64,000 nucleotides of DNA, taken from the NCBI RefSeq assembly GCF_002834145.1, contig NZ_PHNT01000001.1:433324-497323 (forward strand). Reading direction: 5' to 3'. The notes under the pieces were generated by a model that was not told the origin of the DNA, made no database searches, and was given only the letters and a program-made list of their open reading frames with translations. The stretch comes from Roseovarius salinarum (GTDB taxonomy: Bacteria > Pseudomonadota > Alphaproteobacteria > Rhodobacterales > Rhodobacteraceae). Shown piece after piece: positions 55,851-63,931 of this stretch. The translations under genes and the position numbers were made by a program. Every line of letters starts with the position of its first letter. Within the stretch, counting starts at the first letter, position 1.

Positions 55851-57875
55851 TCACACAAGATCGCGCGGCACCTCTTCGTCCCAGCTGCGCGCGAATATGC
55901 GCGCGTCGCCTTCGTAGGCGTCCAGCGTCGCCCGGATCTGGAAGGTGCCCTCGGTCGCCGTCAGCGTGGTATGGGTCACGGTGCGCGCGTCCCACTCGCC
56001 CCGGCGGAAGTGGCGTTCCTGCGCCACCTCTCCGCGCAGTGTCGCATAGTCGTTGCCGGTGTAGGAATAGCTTTCGCGCGTGTCGCGTCCCACCTCGAGG
56101 CCCGTGTCGGCGAAGACGTAGCGCGCGTCGTTGTTGATGACGTCCAGCGCCACCTGGTTGCTGGCCAGGTCGAAGTTGACGGACCAGCGCCGGTCGGCGG
56201 GCGCCAGCAGCGTGGTGGGCGGGGCCTCGGCCATCTGCGGCGGGCCGAAGGGGCGCAGGTCGCTGTCGGCCTCGCGCGGGGGGCGGACCGGCAGCGTCAG
56301 GCGCGACCCGGCGGTGCGGATCGTCAGCTTTGCCGGCCGCGGCGAGGGCCACGCCAGCGGCCAGTAGGAGCTGGAGACCGCCAGCCGCACGCGGTGGCCC
56401 GCGTTGAACCGCTGCGCGATGTTGTTGAGCGTGACCGAGACCTTGTAGAACGTGCCCGGTTCAAGGGGCGCGGGCGCCTCGTGGCTGTCGCGGTGGCACA
56501 GGTTGAGCACGCCGTAGCTGACCCGCGACGACCGGTCGAGGGGCGAGACATCGCACAACCGCACCGCGATCATCGCCACCGGCTGGTCCGCGGCCACCTC
56601 GAATTCCACGCGCGGGGCGCCGAGGATCTCGAGCGGCTCGTCCAGCGGCTCGGTGTCGAACAGCAGTGCGCCGCCATCTTCCTGTCGCTGGTCCCACGGC
56701 AGGTCGGTCTCCTCGGCGTAGGAGCACCATTTGCCCGCGAACAATCCCACGCCCAGGGGGCTGCGGATCGAGACCTCTTCCTGCGCGGTGCAGTCGTCGG
56801 GCCGCGCATGGAGCCCACCGTTGCCAAGGTGCAAGGTGCGCGGTTCGAGACGCGGCGACGGCCAGTCGTCCTCGGCGATCCAGCGGCCCGGGCTCGACGG
56901 TGTCAGCGGCGAAGACGCGTCCATCAGCCACGCGCGCATCCGCGGCTCTGCCTCGACGCCGTTTTCCCGGCCCAGCAGCCAGCGGTCCCACCAGTCCAGG
57001 CATTCGCCCAGGAAATCGATCGCCGGTCCCGGCCCGCCGGTGTGGGGATAGCGGTGCCCCCACGGCCCGACGATCGCGCGGCGCGGGACGTCGAGGTTCT
57101 CCATCATCCGGAAGACGGGGTTGGTGTAGCCGTCGCGCCAGCCGCTGACGGCCATCACGGGCACGTCGATCGCCGCGTAATCCTCGCTGATCGACCCCTG
57201 TTTCCAGTAGGCATCGCGGTGCTGGTGGCTCAGCCACGTTTTCAGCCAGTGGCCGTTCTTTTCCAGCCGTTCGCGCCAGATCTCGCGCCAGCTGTCGCCC
57301 ACGGTGGCGGGGTCCGGCGGGCAGGAATTGAAGGCGAACATGTTGCCCGCCCACGACAGGTTGTCCGTCAGCAGGCAGCCGCCCATGTAATGCACGTCGT
57401 CGCCGTAGCGGTCATCGGAGGAGCACACCGTGATGACGGCGCCCAGCTCGGGCGGGCGCAGGGCCGCGATCTGCAAACCGTTGAACCCGCCCCAAGACAG
57501 GCCGAACAGCCCCACGCGCCCGTTGCTCCACGGCTGAGCGGCGATCCAGCGCAGGATCGTCAGCCCGTCGCGCATTTCGCGCGGCAGGTACTCGTCCTCG
57601 AGGATGCCCTCGGAATCGCCCGAGCCGCGCATGTCCACCCGGATGCTGGCATAGCCGTGGGCGGCGAAATGCGCGTGGATCTGGTGATCCCGCGTGGCCT
57701 TGTTGTCGCTTCGGCGGTAGGGGATGTACTCCATCACCGTTGGCACCGGCGCGCCGCGTGCGCCCGCGGGCAGCCAGATCTTGGCGGCAAGGCGGGTGCC
57801 GTCGTCCATCTCTATCCAGACGGGATCGAGGATTTCGACGCGGCGTGCGGGCTGGTGGCGCGAGGGGTGTGTCAT
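55851..57875 (-). CDS. CocE/NonD-family hydrolase (X-Pro dipeptidyl-peptidase/cocaine-esterase-like)
   Basis: A 674-residue serine hydrolase. The alpha/beta domain has RVDMRGSGDSEGIL and the nucleophile elbow VGLFGLSWGGFNGLQ (about 138-152). A later GHRYPHTGGPGPAIDFL segment provides the catalytic His. The C-terminal jelly-roll domain (about 370-674) is typical of the CocE and NonD families. AAAGGG precedes ATG 57875. It has no signal peptide, so it should act in the cytosol on an ester or amide. It is 86 bp downstream of paaX and 48 bp before the ATP-grasp gene, which suggests a common transcript. Confidence 0.88.
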   Translation of the reverse strand: MTHPSRHQPARRVEILDPVWIEMDDGTRLAAKIWLPAGARGAPVPTVMEYIPYRRSDNKATRDHQIHAHFAAHGYASIRVDMRGSGDSEGILEDEYLPREMRDGLTILRWIAAQPWSNGRVGLFGLSWGGFNGLQIAALRPPELGAVITVCSSDDRYGDDVHYMGGCLLTDNLSWAGNMFAFNSCPPDPATVGDSWREIWRERLEKNGHWLKTWLSHQHRDAYWKQGSISEDYAAIDVPVMAVSGWRDGYTNPVFRMMENLDVPRRAIVGPWGHRYPHTGGPGPAIDFLGECLDWWDRWLLGRENGVEAEPRMRAWLMDASSPLTPSSPGRWIAEDDWPSPRLEPRTLHLGNGGLHARPDDCTAQEEVSIRSPLGVGLFAGKWCSYAEETDLPWDQRQEDGGALLFDTEPLDEPLEILGAPRVEFEVAADQPVAMIAVRLCDVSPLDRSSRVSYGVLNLCHRDSHEAPAPLEPGTFYKVSVTLNNIAQRFNAGHRVRLAVSSSYWPLAWPSPRPAKLTIRTAGSRLTLPVRPPREADSDLRPFGPPQMAEAPPTTLLAPADRRWSVNFDLASNQVALDVINNDARYVFADTGLEVGRDTRESYSYTGNDYATLRGEVAQERHFRRGEWDARTVTHTTLTATEGTFQIRATLDAYEGDARIFARSWDEEVPRDLV

Positions 57876-57961
57876 CGGGCCCTTTCGAAATGGACTGACC
57901 GGACTGCAATCTAGACGATCCGACGGCGTGGGCAACATCAATGCCCCGGTGCGCCCGCCGC

Positions 57962-58765
57962 TCAGTCGGGCGTGGCGTCTTCCTGCGCCGCCGCCAGTTC
58001 GGGAAGGGCAGGGCGTGGAAAGACCTCCAGCGCCTCCGCGACCGCGCGGCGCGCGCGCGCACCTTCCCATTTCGATTGCAGCAGCATGTCGGGCAGCGCG
58101 CCGTGACGCAACCGCAGACGGCGCCAGTGGTGCAGGATCAGCAGGCGCAGCACCGTCGAATCCAGCAGGTTATCGGGCCGGGGCCCGGCCATCGCCCGTC
58201 GCGTGCAGGCACCAAGGCGGTCGTATTCGCTGCGCAGCTCCCCGTCGGCCAGAAGATCGACAAGCCAGCCCGGTATGTGATCCGGGCGCGCCCGTGCCAG
58301 CAGCATGTCCGTGTCGGGCGCTGTCGGCGGGGTCTCGACCAGCGCGGTGCGCGGGCCGAGGCCGATCGCCGTCGCCGGCAGCCGGGCGGTGAAATCGGCC
58401 GCCGACAGGTGCGGTGGTGCGACGATCAGCCAGGGTTCGCCGGGCGTCGGCATGGCGCCGGAATAGATCACGGGGCGCACGGCCTGGGTTTCCGTCCAGC
58501 CGTGACCCGAAAGGCCATAAAGCGACTCGCGCCCCGCCTTTTCGCTTTCGATCCACCCGTCGGCACGCAGCCGATGCACAGCGACGCGCACGGCCTGCGC
58601 GGTCACACCCATTCGCCCCGCGAGTGCGGTCAGAAGCTTGCCACCGATCCTGTCGTCGGGGGTGGTGCACATGTCCCCGAGGATCGTCACCACCACCGAC
58701 CAGACCTTGAGCGGGCCGCATCCGCTCAGAACATCGATTTTTTCTTGCGTATCAAGAATTTGCAT
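57962..58765 (-). CDS. paaX: PaaX-family transcriptional repressor
   Basis: A 267-residue repressor of the GntR-like winged-helix PaaX family, which binds phenylacetyl-CoA in known cases. The first domain (LKVWSVVVTILGDMC, followed by GKLLTALAGRMGVTAQAVRVAVHRLRADGWIESEK) is the winged helix (about 20-80), and the C-terminal PaaX domain has DNLLDSTVLRLLILHHWRRL. ATG 58765 is used; a GTG lies one codon upstream. It follows paaZ after 31 bp, and an 11-bp hairpin encloses the start codon. Its operator could be the paaZ or dctP promoter. Confidence 0.88.
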   Translation of the reverse strand: MQILDTQEKIDVLSGCGPLKVWSVVVTILGDMCTTPDDRIGGKLLTALAGRMGVTAQAVRVAVHRLRADGWIESEKAGRESLYGLSGHGWTETQAVRPVIYSGAMPTPGEPWLIVAPPHLSAADFTARLPATAIGLGPRTALVETPPTAPDTDMLLARARPDHIPGWLVDLLADGELRSEYDRLGACTRRAMAGPRPDNLLDSTVLRLLILHHWRRLRLRHGALPDMLLQSKWEGARARRAVAEALEVFPRPALPELAAAQEDATPD

Positions 58766-58790
58766 CACCCGAGTATAGCCGGGCGATGCA
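58761..58790 (-). promoter_or_regulatory. RNA hairpin enclosing the paaX start codon
   Basis: On the minus strand TGCATCGCCCG, an 8-base loop and CGGGTGATGCA pair over 11 bp, with one G-U pair. The stem includes the paaX ATG. The + strand copy has an A-C mismatch at the same place, so the structure is designed for the paaZ-paaX mRNA strand. Confidence 0.6.
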
Positions 58791-58796
58791 GGGGCC

Positions 58797-60827
58797 TCAA
58801 TAGGCGTTCATGGTCAGAAGGTCGTATTCCGCCACCTGCTCGTCGTCCTGGTTGGTCATGGTGACGTGCCAGCGGATCTCGCCGTAGTCCTCGGTGCGCG
58901 GGGTCTTCTTCTTGACGGTCAGGCGCACCTTGACACTGTCGCCGGGCTCGACCGGCTTCATGAAGCGCAGGTTGTCGAGCCCGGTGTTGGCCAGCACAGG
59001 CCCCTCGGCCGGCTCCACGAAAAGCCCGGCGGCAAAGGAGATCAGCAGGTAGCCGTGTGCCACCCGTCCGGGGAAGAACGGGTTCCGCTCGGCGGCCTCG
59101 GCATCCATGTGCGCGTAGAAGGTGTCGCCGGTGAACTCCGCGAAATGCTCGATGTCCTCCAGCGTGACCTCGCGCGCTGCCGTGTGAAGCGTTTCGCCGA
59201 TGGCCAGCTCGCCGAAGCGGCGCGTGAAGGGATGCGCGGGGCCTTTCACCTCGGCCGCGCCGGGCACCCATTGCCCGCCGATCGCCGTCAGGTGATCGGG
59301 CGATCCCTGAACGGCGGTGCGTTGCATGTAGTGGGTGACGCCGCGCACGCCGCCCAGTTCCTCGCCGCCGCCGGCGCGACCGGGGCCGCCGTGAACCATG
59401 TGCGGCAGGGGCGAGCCGTGGCCTGTGCTTTCCTTCATCGAGGCGCGGTCGTTGAGGTAGATGCGCCCGTGATACGCGCCCGCCCCCAGCACCGCCTGGC
59501 GGGCGACGTCGCCGTCGTGGGTGATGACAGAGGTGACCAGAGACCCCTCGCCGCGGTTGGCCAGCGCCATGGCGTGATCCAGGTCGCGGTAGCCCATGAC
59601 CGTGCTGACGGGGCCGAAGGCTTCGGTGTCGTGGACGCGCTGCGCGCCGTCCGGGTCGGCGCAGTGGAACAGCATCGGCGGCAGGAACGCGCCCTTCTCG
59701 GGGTCGGCGCCGTCCACCGCGAAGTCGTCGGGATTGCCGAAGACCCGTTCGGCTTCCCGGCCGAGGACGGCGATCTTGTCGAGCACGTCGCGCTTCTGGC
59801 TGGCGGAGACGAGCGCGCCCATGCGCGTCGTTTCCTTCCGGGGGTCGCCGATGGTGGTCTTGGCCAGCCGCGCCGAGACCGCCTCGATCACCGCCTCGAC
59901 CCTGTCGTTGGGCGCGATGATCCGGCGGATCGCGGTGCATTTCTGGCCCGCCTTGGCCGTCATCTCGCGGCAGACCTCCTTGACGAAAAGGTCGAATTCG
60001 GGGCTGTCCGGGTCGGCGTCGGGGCCGAGGATCGAGGCGTTCAGGCTGTCCTGTTCGGCCACGAAACGGACGGAGTTCTCGAGGATGTGCGGCGCCGAGC
60101 GCAGCTTGAGCGCGGTGTGCGCGGAGCCGGTGAAGCTGACCACGTCCTGGCAGGTCAGACGGTCGAGCATGTCGCCCAGACCGCCGGCGACGAACTGCAA
60201 CGCGCCGGCGGGCAGGATGTCGGCCTCCAGCATCAGGCGCACGCAGGCCTCGGTGACGTAACAGGTGCTGGTCGCGGGCTTCACGATCGCCGGCACGCCG
60301 GCCAGGATCGTCGGCGCCAGCTTCTCCAGCATGCCCCAGACGGGGAAGTTGTAGGCGTTGATGTGCACGCCCACGCCCTGCAGCGGCGTGCAGACGTGCT
60401 GGCCCAGGAAGGATCCGTCGCGCGACAGCTGCTCGACGCCTCCGTCGAGGTAGACGTGCCCGTCGGGCATCTCGCGCCGGCCCTTGGAGGCGAAGACGAA
60501 CAGCGTGCCGATGCCGCCGTCGATGTCGATCAGGTGGTCCTTTTGCGTCGCGCCGGTATCGAAGGACAGGTCGTAGAGCGCCTGCTTGTGCTGGCCGAGG
60601 TGGATTGCCAGCGCCTTGAGCATGCGGGCGCGGTCGTGGAAGGTCATCCTGCGCAGGGCGGGCCCGCCGACGTCGCGCGCATGGTCCAGCATCGCCTGTG
60701 CATCCAGCGCGGCGTTGCCGGCCTCGGCGATGGGGTCGCCGGTGATCGCGCTGGCAATCTCGCGCGCGCCCTTGCCGGGTTTGACCCAGTCACCGGCGGC
60801 GAAGCTTGATACCTGTTGAATCGTCAT
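58797..60827 (-). CDS. paaZ: PaaZ, bifunctional oxepin-CoA hydrolase / 3-oxo-5,6-dehydrosuberyl-CoA semialdehyde dehydrogenase
   Basis: PaaZ opens the oxepin-CoA ring and oxidises the resulting aldehyde in the aerobic phenylacetyl-CoA pathway. The 676-residue fusion has an N-terminal aldehyde dehydrogenase (about 1-520). VSFTGSAHTALKLR marks the cofactor site, FVAEQDSLN the glutamate and TAKAGQKCTAIRR the catalytic cysteine. The C-terminal MaoC-type hydratase (about 545-676) has HFAEFTGDTFYAHMDAE and FFPGRVAHGYLL, so both active sites look intact. No paaABCDE, G, H or K gene is in the window. It lies between a TRAP transporter and paaX. Confidence 0.93.
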   Translation of the reverse strand: MTIQQVSSFAAGDWVKPGKGAREIASAITGDPIAEAGNAALDAQAMLDHARDVGGPALRRMTFHDRARMLKALAIHLGQHKQALYDLSFDTGATQKDHLIDIDGGIGTLFVFASKGRREMPDGHVYLDGGVEQLSRDGSFLGQHVCTPLQGVGVHINAYNFPVWGMLEKLAPTILAGVPAIVKPATSTCYVTEACVRLMLEADILPAGALQFVAGGLGDMLDRLTCQDVVSFTGSAHTALKLRSAPHILENSVRFVAEQDSLNASILGPDADPDSPEFDLFVKEVCREMTAKAGQKCTAIRRIIAPNDRVEAVIEAVSARLAKTTIGDPRKETTRMGALVSASQKRDVLDKIAVLGREAERVFGNPDDFAVDGADPEKGAFLPPMLFHCADPDGAQRVHDTEAFGPVSTVMGYRDLDHAMALANRGEGSLVTSVITHDGDVARQAVLGAGAYHGRIYLNDRASMKESTGHGSPLPHMVHGGPGRAGGGEELGGVRGVTHYMQRTAVQGSPDHLTAIGGQWVPGAAEVKGPAHPFTRRFGELAIGETLHTAAREVTLEDIEHFAEFTGDTFYAHMDAEAAERNPFFPGRVAHGYLLISFAAGLFVEPAEGPVLANTGLDNLRFMKPVEPGDSVKVRLTVKKKTPRTEDYGEIRWHVTMTNQDDEQVAEYDLLTMNAY

Positions 60828-60923
60828 GTCGTCATCCCTGGTTGAGTTGCGCGGGACGCCGGGCGGGGCCGACGGGCTTGCGGCCGTTCACGCGGCGCCG
60901 CGCGATTTGCGAATTCGTGGTCG

Positions 60924-60938
60924 GGGGGCACTGCCCCC
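60924..60938 (-). terminator. hairpin downstream of dctM
   Basis: GGGGGC-act-GCCCCC (60924-60938) forms a strong stem about 30 bp after the dctM stop on the minus strand. It resembles hairpin 2 of the dispersed repeat but lacks the CGGAGTATTT core, and it has no T run. It may end the TRAP transcript or just stabilise it. Confidence 0.45.
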
Positions 60939-60966
60939 GCCGGCTGCTCCCGGGCGCGCGCGCATT

Positions 60967-62319
60967 TCAGTGTCCCATCGCCCCCATGTTCTCGGGCAGG
61001 ACAAGCACGAGCCACGGGATCAGCACGATCAGCGCCAGCCGGAAGATGTCCGCGATCCAGAAGGGCGTCACGCCGCGGAAGATCGTTCCTGTCGTCACGT
61101 CGCCCACCACGCCCTTGAGGATGAACACGTTTAGCCCGACGGGTGGCGTGATGAGTGAGATCTCGGTCACCACCACGACGACGATGCCGAACCAGATCGG
61201 ATCGTAGCCGAGCTCGGTCACCAGAGGGAAGAAGATCGGCACCGTCAGCAGCAGCATCGAGAGCGATTCGAAGACGCACCCAAGCGCGACATAGATCAGC
61301 AGGATCATCATCATGACCACATAGGCCGGCACGTCGTAATAGGTGACGATCCGGATCAGCGCCTCCGGCAGGCCAGCGAGGTTGACGAAGTTGGAAAAGA
61401 TCTGCGCGCCGATCAGCACCGAGAACAGCGCGGAGGCCGTCAGCGTGGTGTCCTTCAGCACCTCGATGGTGCTGGACAGTGTCAGCCCGCCGCGCGACAA
61501 CGCGATCAGGAACGCGCCCATCGCGCCCATGCCGGCGGCCTCGGTGGGCGAGAACGTCAGGTAGATCGGGTAGACGTCGAAGATTCCGTAAAGCCCGCCG
61601 ATCACCAGGACAAAGAGCAGCAGCACCGCCCAGACCGAGCGCAGCGCATTCAGGCGTTCGGGCCAGGAGAACCGCGATCCCGCCGGCCCGGCATCGGGCG
61701 TGCGCCAGACAGTGTAGCGCACCGCGAACAGGTAGAACAGGATGCCCATCGCGCCGGGAATGATGCCTGCAACGAACAGCTTGCCGATGGAGGTTTCCGT
61801 CATCAGCCCGTAGATCACGAGGATCACCGAGGGCGGGATCAGGATGCCCAGCGTGCCGCCGGCGGCGATCGAGGCGGTCGAGAGCCGGTCGGAATAGCCG
61901 TAGCGGCGCATCTCGGGCATCGCGACCTTCGACATCGTGGCGGCCGTGGCCAGCGACGAGCCCGAAATCGCGGAGAACCCGCCGCAGGCGGCGACCGTGG
62001 CCATGGCGATGCCGCCGCGCATGTGGCCGAGGAAGGCGTTCGAGACGGCGTAGAGTTCGCGCGCCATGCCGCCCTTGTTGACGAACAACCCCATCAGGAT
62101 GAACAGCGGCACCACCGACAGCCCGTAGCTTTGCGCGGTGTCGATGATCTGGCGGCCGACCATCGACATGGCCGCCTGAAGCCCCCAGGCGTCGAACAGG
62201 CTGCCGCTGCGCTCATATGCGAAGCCGAAGGTGCCGACCAGCCCCATCGCGAACACGATGGGCATGCGCAGCAGGACCAGGACGAGGACGAGGGCGAATC
62301 CGAGAAGCGCGGCGGTCAT
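60967..62319 (-). CDS. dctM: TRAP transporter large permease subunit (DctM)
   Basis: The 450-residue protein is the 12-TM ion-coupled transport subunit of a tripartite ATP-independent periplasmic transporter. The sequence is strongly hydrophobic throughout, with the DctM-like motifs GLFVNKGGMARELYAV, FSAISGSSLATAATMSKVAMPEMRRYGY and GTLGILIPPSVILVIYGL in the first half. The C-terminal half repeats the pattern (TVPIFFPLVTELGYDPIWFGIVVVVVTEISLITPPVGLNVFI). The ATG overlaps the dctQ stop by 4 bp. With dctQ and dctP it forms a complete TRAP system, probably for an organic or aromatic acid. Confidence 0.95.
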   Translation of the reverse strand: MTAALLGFALVLVLVLLRMPIVFAMGLVGTFGFAYERSGSLFDAWGLQAAMSMVGRQIIDTAQSYGLSVVPLFILMGLFVNKGGMARELYAVSNAFLGHMRGGIAMATVAACGGFSAISGSSLATAATMSKVAMPEMRRYGYSDRLSTASIAAGGTLGILIPPSVILVIYGLMTETSIGKLFVAGIIPGAMGILFYLFAVRYTVWRTPDAGPAGSRFSWPERLNALRSVWAVLLLFVLVIGGLYGIFDVYPIYLTFSPTEAAGMGAMGAFLIALSRGGLTLSSTIEVLKDTTLTASALFSVLIGAQIFSNFVNLAGLPEALIRIVTYYDVPAYVVMMMILLIYVALGCVFESLSMLLLTVPIFFPLVTELGYDPIWFGIVVVVVTEISLITPPVGLNVFILKGVVGDVTTGTIFRGVTPFWIADIFRLALIVLIPWLVLVLPENMGAMGH

Positions 62320-62822
62320 TGGGTGTCATCCCTCAGAAGTTGCGGGGCGAGAAGGGTCAGCAGCCCGGCCACGACCATTGACACGGCCGCGATTCCGGTG
62401 GCGATGGCGATGAACCACATGATGTAGAACTGCGGGATCGCGAGGTATTCGGTCACGTCGCCGTAGCTGCGCGTGCGTTCGGCCAGAACGATGACCCGCT
62501 GCGTCGGCCAGAACAGCATCACGCCCGAGGCGATCAGGATCAGCCCGTCGCGGAGTTTCTCGAGCCGGTAGCGCTGGAAGAGGCCGTCGGTGAGGTCCAC
62601 GCAGATGTGGTAGTTCGTCACCGACACATGCGGCAGAACCGAGAACACGGCGATGGCCACGAAAATGCGGGTGAGCTCCGTCGCCGCCTCGATGGGCGCG
62701 TTGAAGGTCGACCGAAGGATCACGTCGAAGAACGTCATCACCATGAGCGCGAAAAGCGCGCCGCAGGCGACGAGGATCGGAACCCTGTCCAGCTTTCGGA
62801 CAGCGTGCAGCAAGGGTCTCAT
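62316..62822 (-). CDS. dctQ: TRAP transporter small permease subunit (DctQ)
   Basis: A 168-residue four-helix membrane protein that joins the binding protein and the large permease of the TRAP system. The hydrophobic segments around ILVACGALFALMVMTFFDVILR, IFVAIAVFSVLPHVSV, LILIASGVMLFW and FYIMWFIAIATGIAAVSMVVAGLL fit DctQ. Its stop overlaps the dctM start. Between it and dctP is an 86-bp gap with a perfect 13-bp hairpin, which may set the ratio of binding protein to permease. Confidence 0.93.
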   Translation of the reverse strand: MRPLLHAVRKLDRVPILVACGALFALMVMTFFDVILRSTFNAPIEAATELTRIFVAIAVFSVLPHVSVTNYHICVDLTDGLFQRYRLEKLRDGLILIASGVMLFWPTQRVIVLAERTRSYGDVTEYLAIPQFYIMWFIAIATGIAAVSMVVAGLLTLLAPQLLRDDTQ

Positions 62823-62860
62823 GGCGCGGGCCTCCGGATCACGGGGGGAAATCGGGGTGC

Positions 62861-62891
62861 GGCCCCGGCGGCCGGGCGGGCCGCCGGGGCC
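62861..62891 (-). promoter_or_regulatory. intercistronic 13-bp hairpin between dctP and dctQ
   Basis: GGCCCCGGCGGCC (62861-62873) and GGCCGCCGGGGCC (62879-62891) are perfectly complementary with a 5-base loop. No T run follows. Such GC-rich stems protect the upstream mRNA from 3' decay or cause partial termination, raising the level of the binding protein over the permease. Confidence 0.75.
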
Positions 62892-62908
62892 ATGTCACGT
62901 TGCGGCGA

Positions 62909-63931
62909 TCAGTCCTCGGACAGCGCCTCGGTGAGCATGTCGTAGGCGGCTTGCGCGTCCACGCCGGTTTCGCCCACTTCCTCGATGACCGAGTCGATGA
63001 TGCTGGCCGAGATTTCCTCGAACCTGGCCTGGTCGGCCTCCGAGGCCACGGTGATCGTGTTGCCCTCGGTCTCCTTCGTCAGCTCGAGGCTGTTCTGGTC
63101 GCCGGCATCCCAGATCTTGCCGATCTCGCGGCTGATGGGTTCGCCGAACACCTCTTCTTCCAGTGCCGTCCGGATGTCTTCGGGCAGCCGCTGGAACGAG
63201 CCTTCGTTCATGATGAAGGCAAACGACCCCCGGTAGAAGCCGCCGGGCATTTCGTACAGGTGCGGCGCGACCTCGGTCAGCTTGAAGCCCTGGCGCGAAT
63301 CCACGGGCATCACGACGCCGTCGGCGGCACCCGATGCCAGCGTTTCGTAAACCTTGGGCGCGGGCACCTTGATGCCGGTGGCGCCCAGTGCCTCGCCAAC
63401 GTCGCCGCCGACGCCACCCGGGACGCGCAGCTTCAGGCCCGAGATCTCGTCGAGCTCGGTGACCTTGTCCGCGGTGTGCAGCTGCGCCGGACCGTGCGTG
63501 TGCATCGCCACGACCTTCACGCCGCGGTGCTCGTTGGCGTTCGACAGGTACTTGTCATAGGCGCGCCAGTAGGCGACCGAGGCCTCCTCGGCGTTGCCGG
63601 TGTAGCCGGGCAGCTCGATCAGCTTCGTGGTGACGAAGCGGCCCGCCTGGTAGCCGTGGAAGATGATCGACAGGTCGGCGGCGCCATCCTGGATCAGGTC
63701 CATCTGCGCCGGCGGCGGGGCGAGACCAAGCTTCAGTTCGGTCGTGACCTTGCCGTCGGTGGCCTCCTCGACCATCTCGGTGAACTTCGGCCACATCTTG
63801 GCGTTGATGTTGTGCGTCGGCGGTGCCCAGCTGGAAATCGTCAGCGTGTAGTCCGCGGCGAAGGCCGCGGTTCCGCTGAATGCCAGCGCGGCGCCGGCCA
63901 GCAGCGAAGTGATCTTGCGGTGTTGTGCCAT
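62909..63931 (-). CDS. dctP: TRAP transporter substrate-binding protein (DctP)
   Basis: The 340-residue periplasmic binding protein has a signal peptide (KITSLLAGAALAFSGTAAFA, cleaved before ADYTLTISSW). The DctP fold pattern includes HNINAKMWPKFTEMVEEATDGKV, AADLSIIFHGYQAGRF, LKLRVPGGVGGDVGEALGAT (the region of the conserved arginine that binds carboxylates) and VYETLASGAADGVVMPVDSRQGF. GGGAGG lies upstream of ATG 63931. It is the first gene of dctPQM in the window. Its ligand is likely a carboxylate, perhaps aromatic in view of paaZ and paaX downstream. Confidence 0.94.
   Translation of the reverse strand: MAQHRKITSLLAGAALAFSGTAAFAADYTLTISSWAPPTHNINAKMWPKFTEMVEEATDGKVTTELKLGLAPPPAQMDLIQDGAADLSIIFHGYQAGRFVTTKLIELPGYTGNAEEASVAYWRAYDKYLSNANEHRGVKVVAMHTHGPAQLHTADKVTELDEISGLKLRVPGGVGGDVGEALGATGIKVPAPKVYETLASGAADGVVMPVDSRQGFKLTEVAPHLYEMPGGFYRGSFAFIMNEGSFQRLPEDIRTALEEEVFGEPISREIGKIWDAGDQNSLELTKETEGNTITVASEADQARFEEISASIIDSVIEEVGETGVDAQAAYDMLTEALSED

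Noticed and set aside
53568-57914. Very long + strand open frame (over 1400 codons) opposite the molybdenum hydroxylase FAD subunit, ATP-grasp and CocE genes
   Set aside because: It is antisense to three recognisable genes, has no ribosome binding site and a His/Arg/Val-rich composition typical of shadow frames in GC-rich DNA.
60840-60960. A fifth copy of the dispersed repeat near dctM
   Set aside because: Only a GGGGGC/GCCCCC hairpin is present; the CGGAGTATTT core is missing, so it is listed as a simple hairpin.
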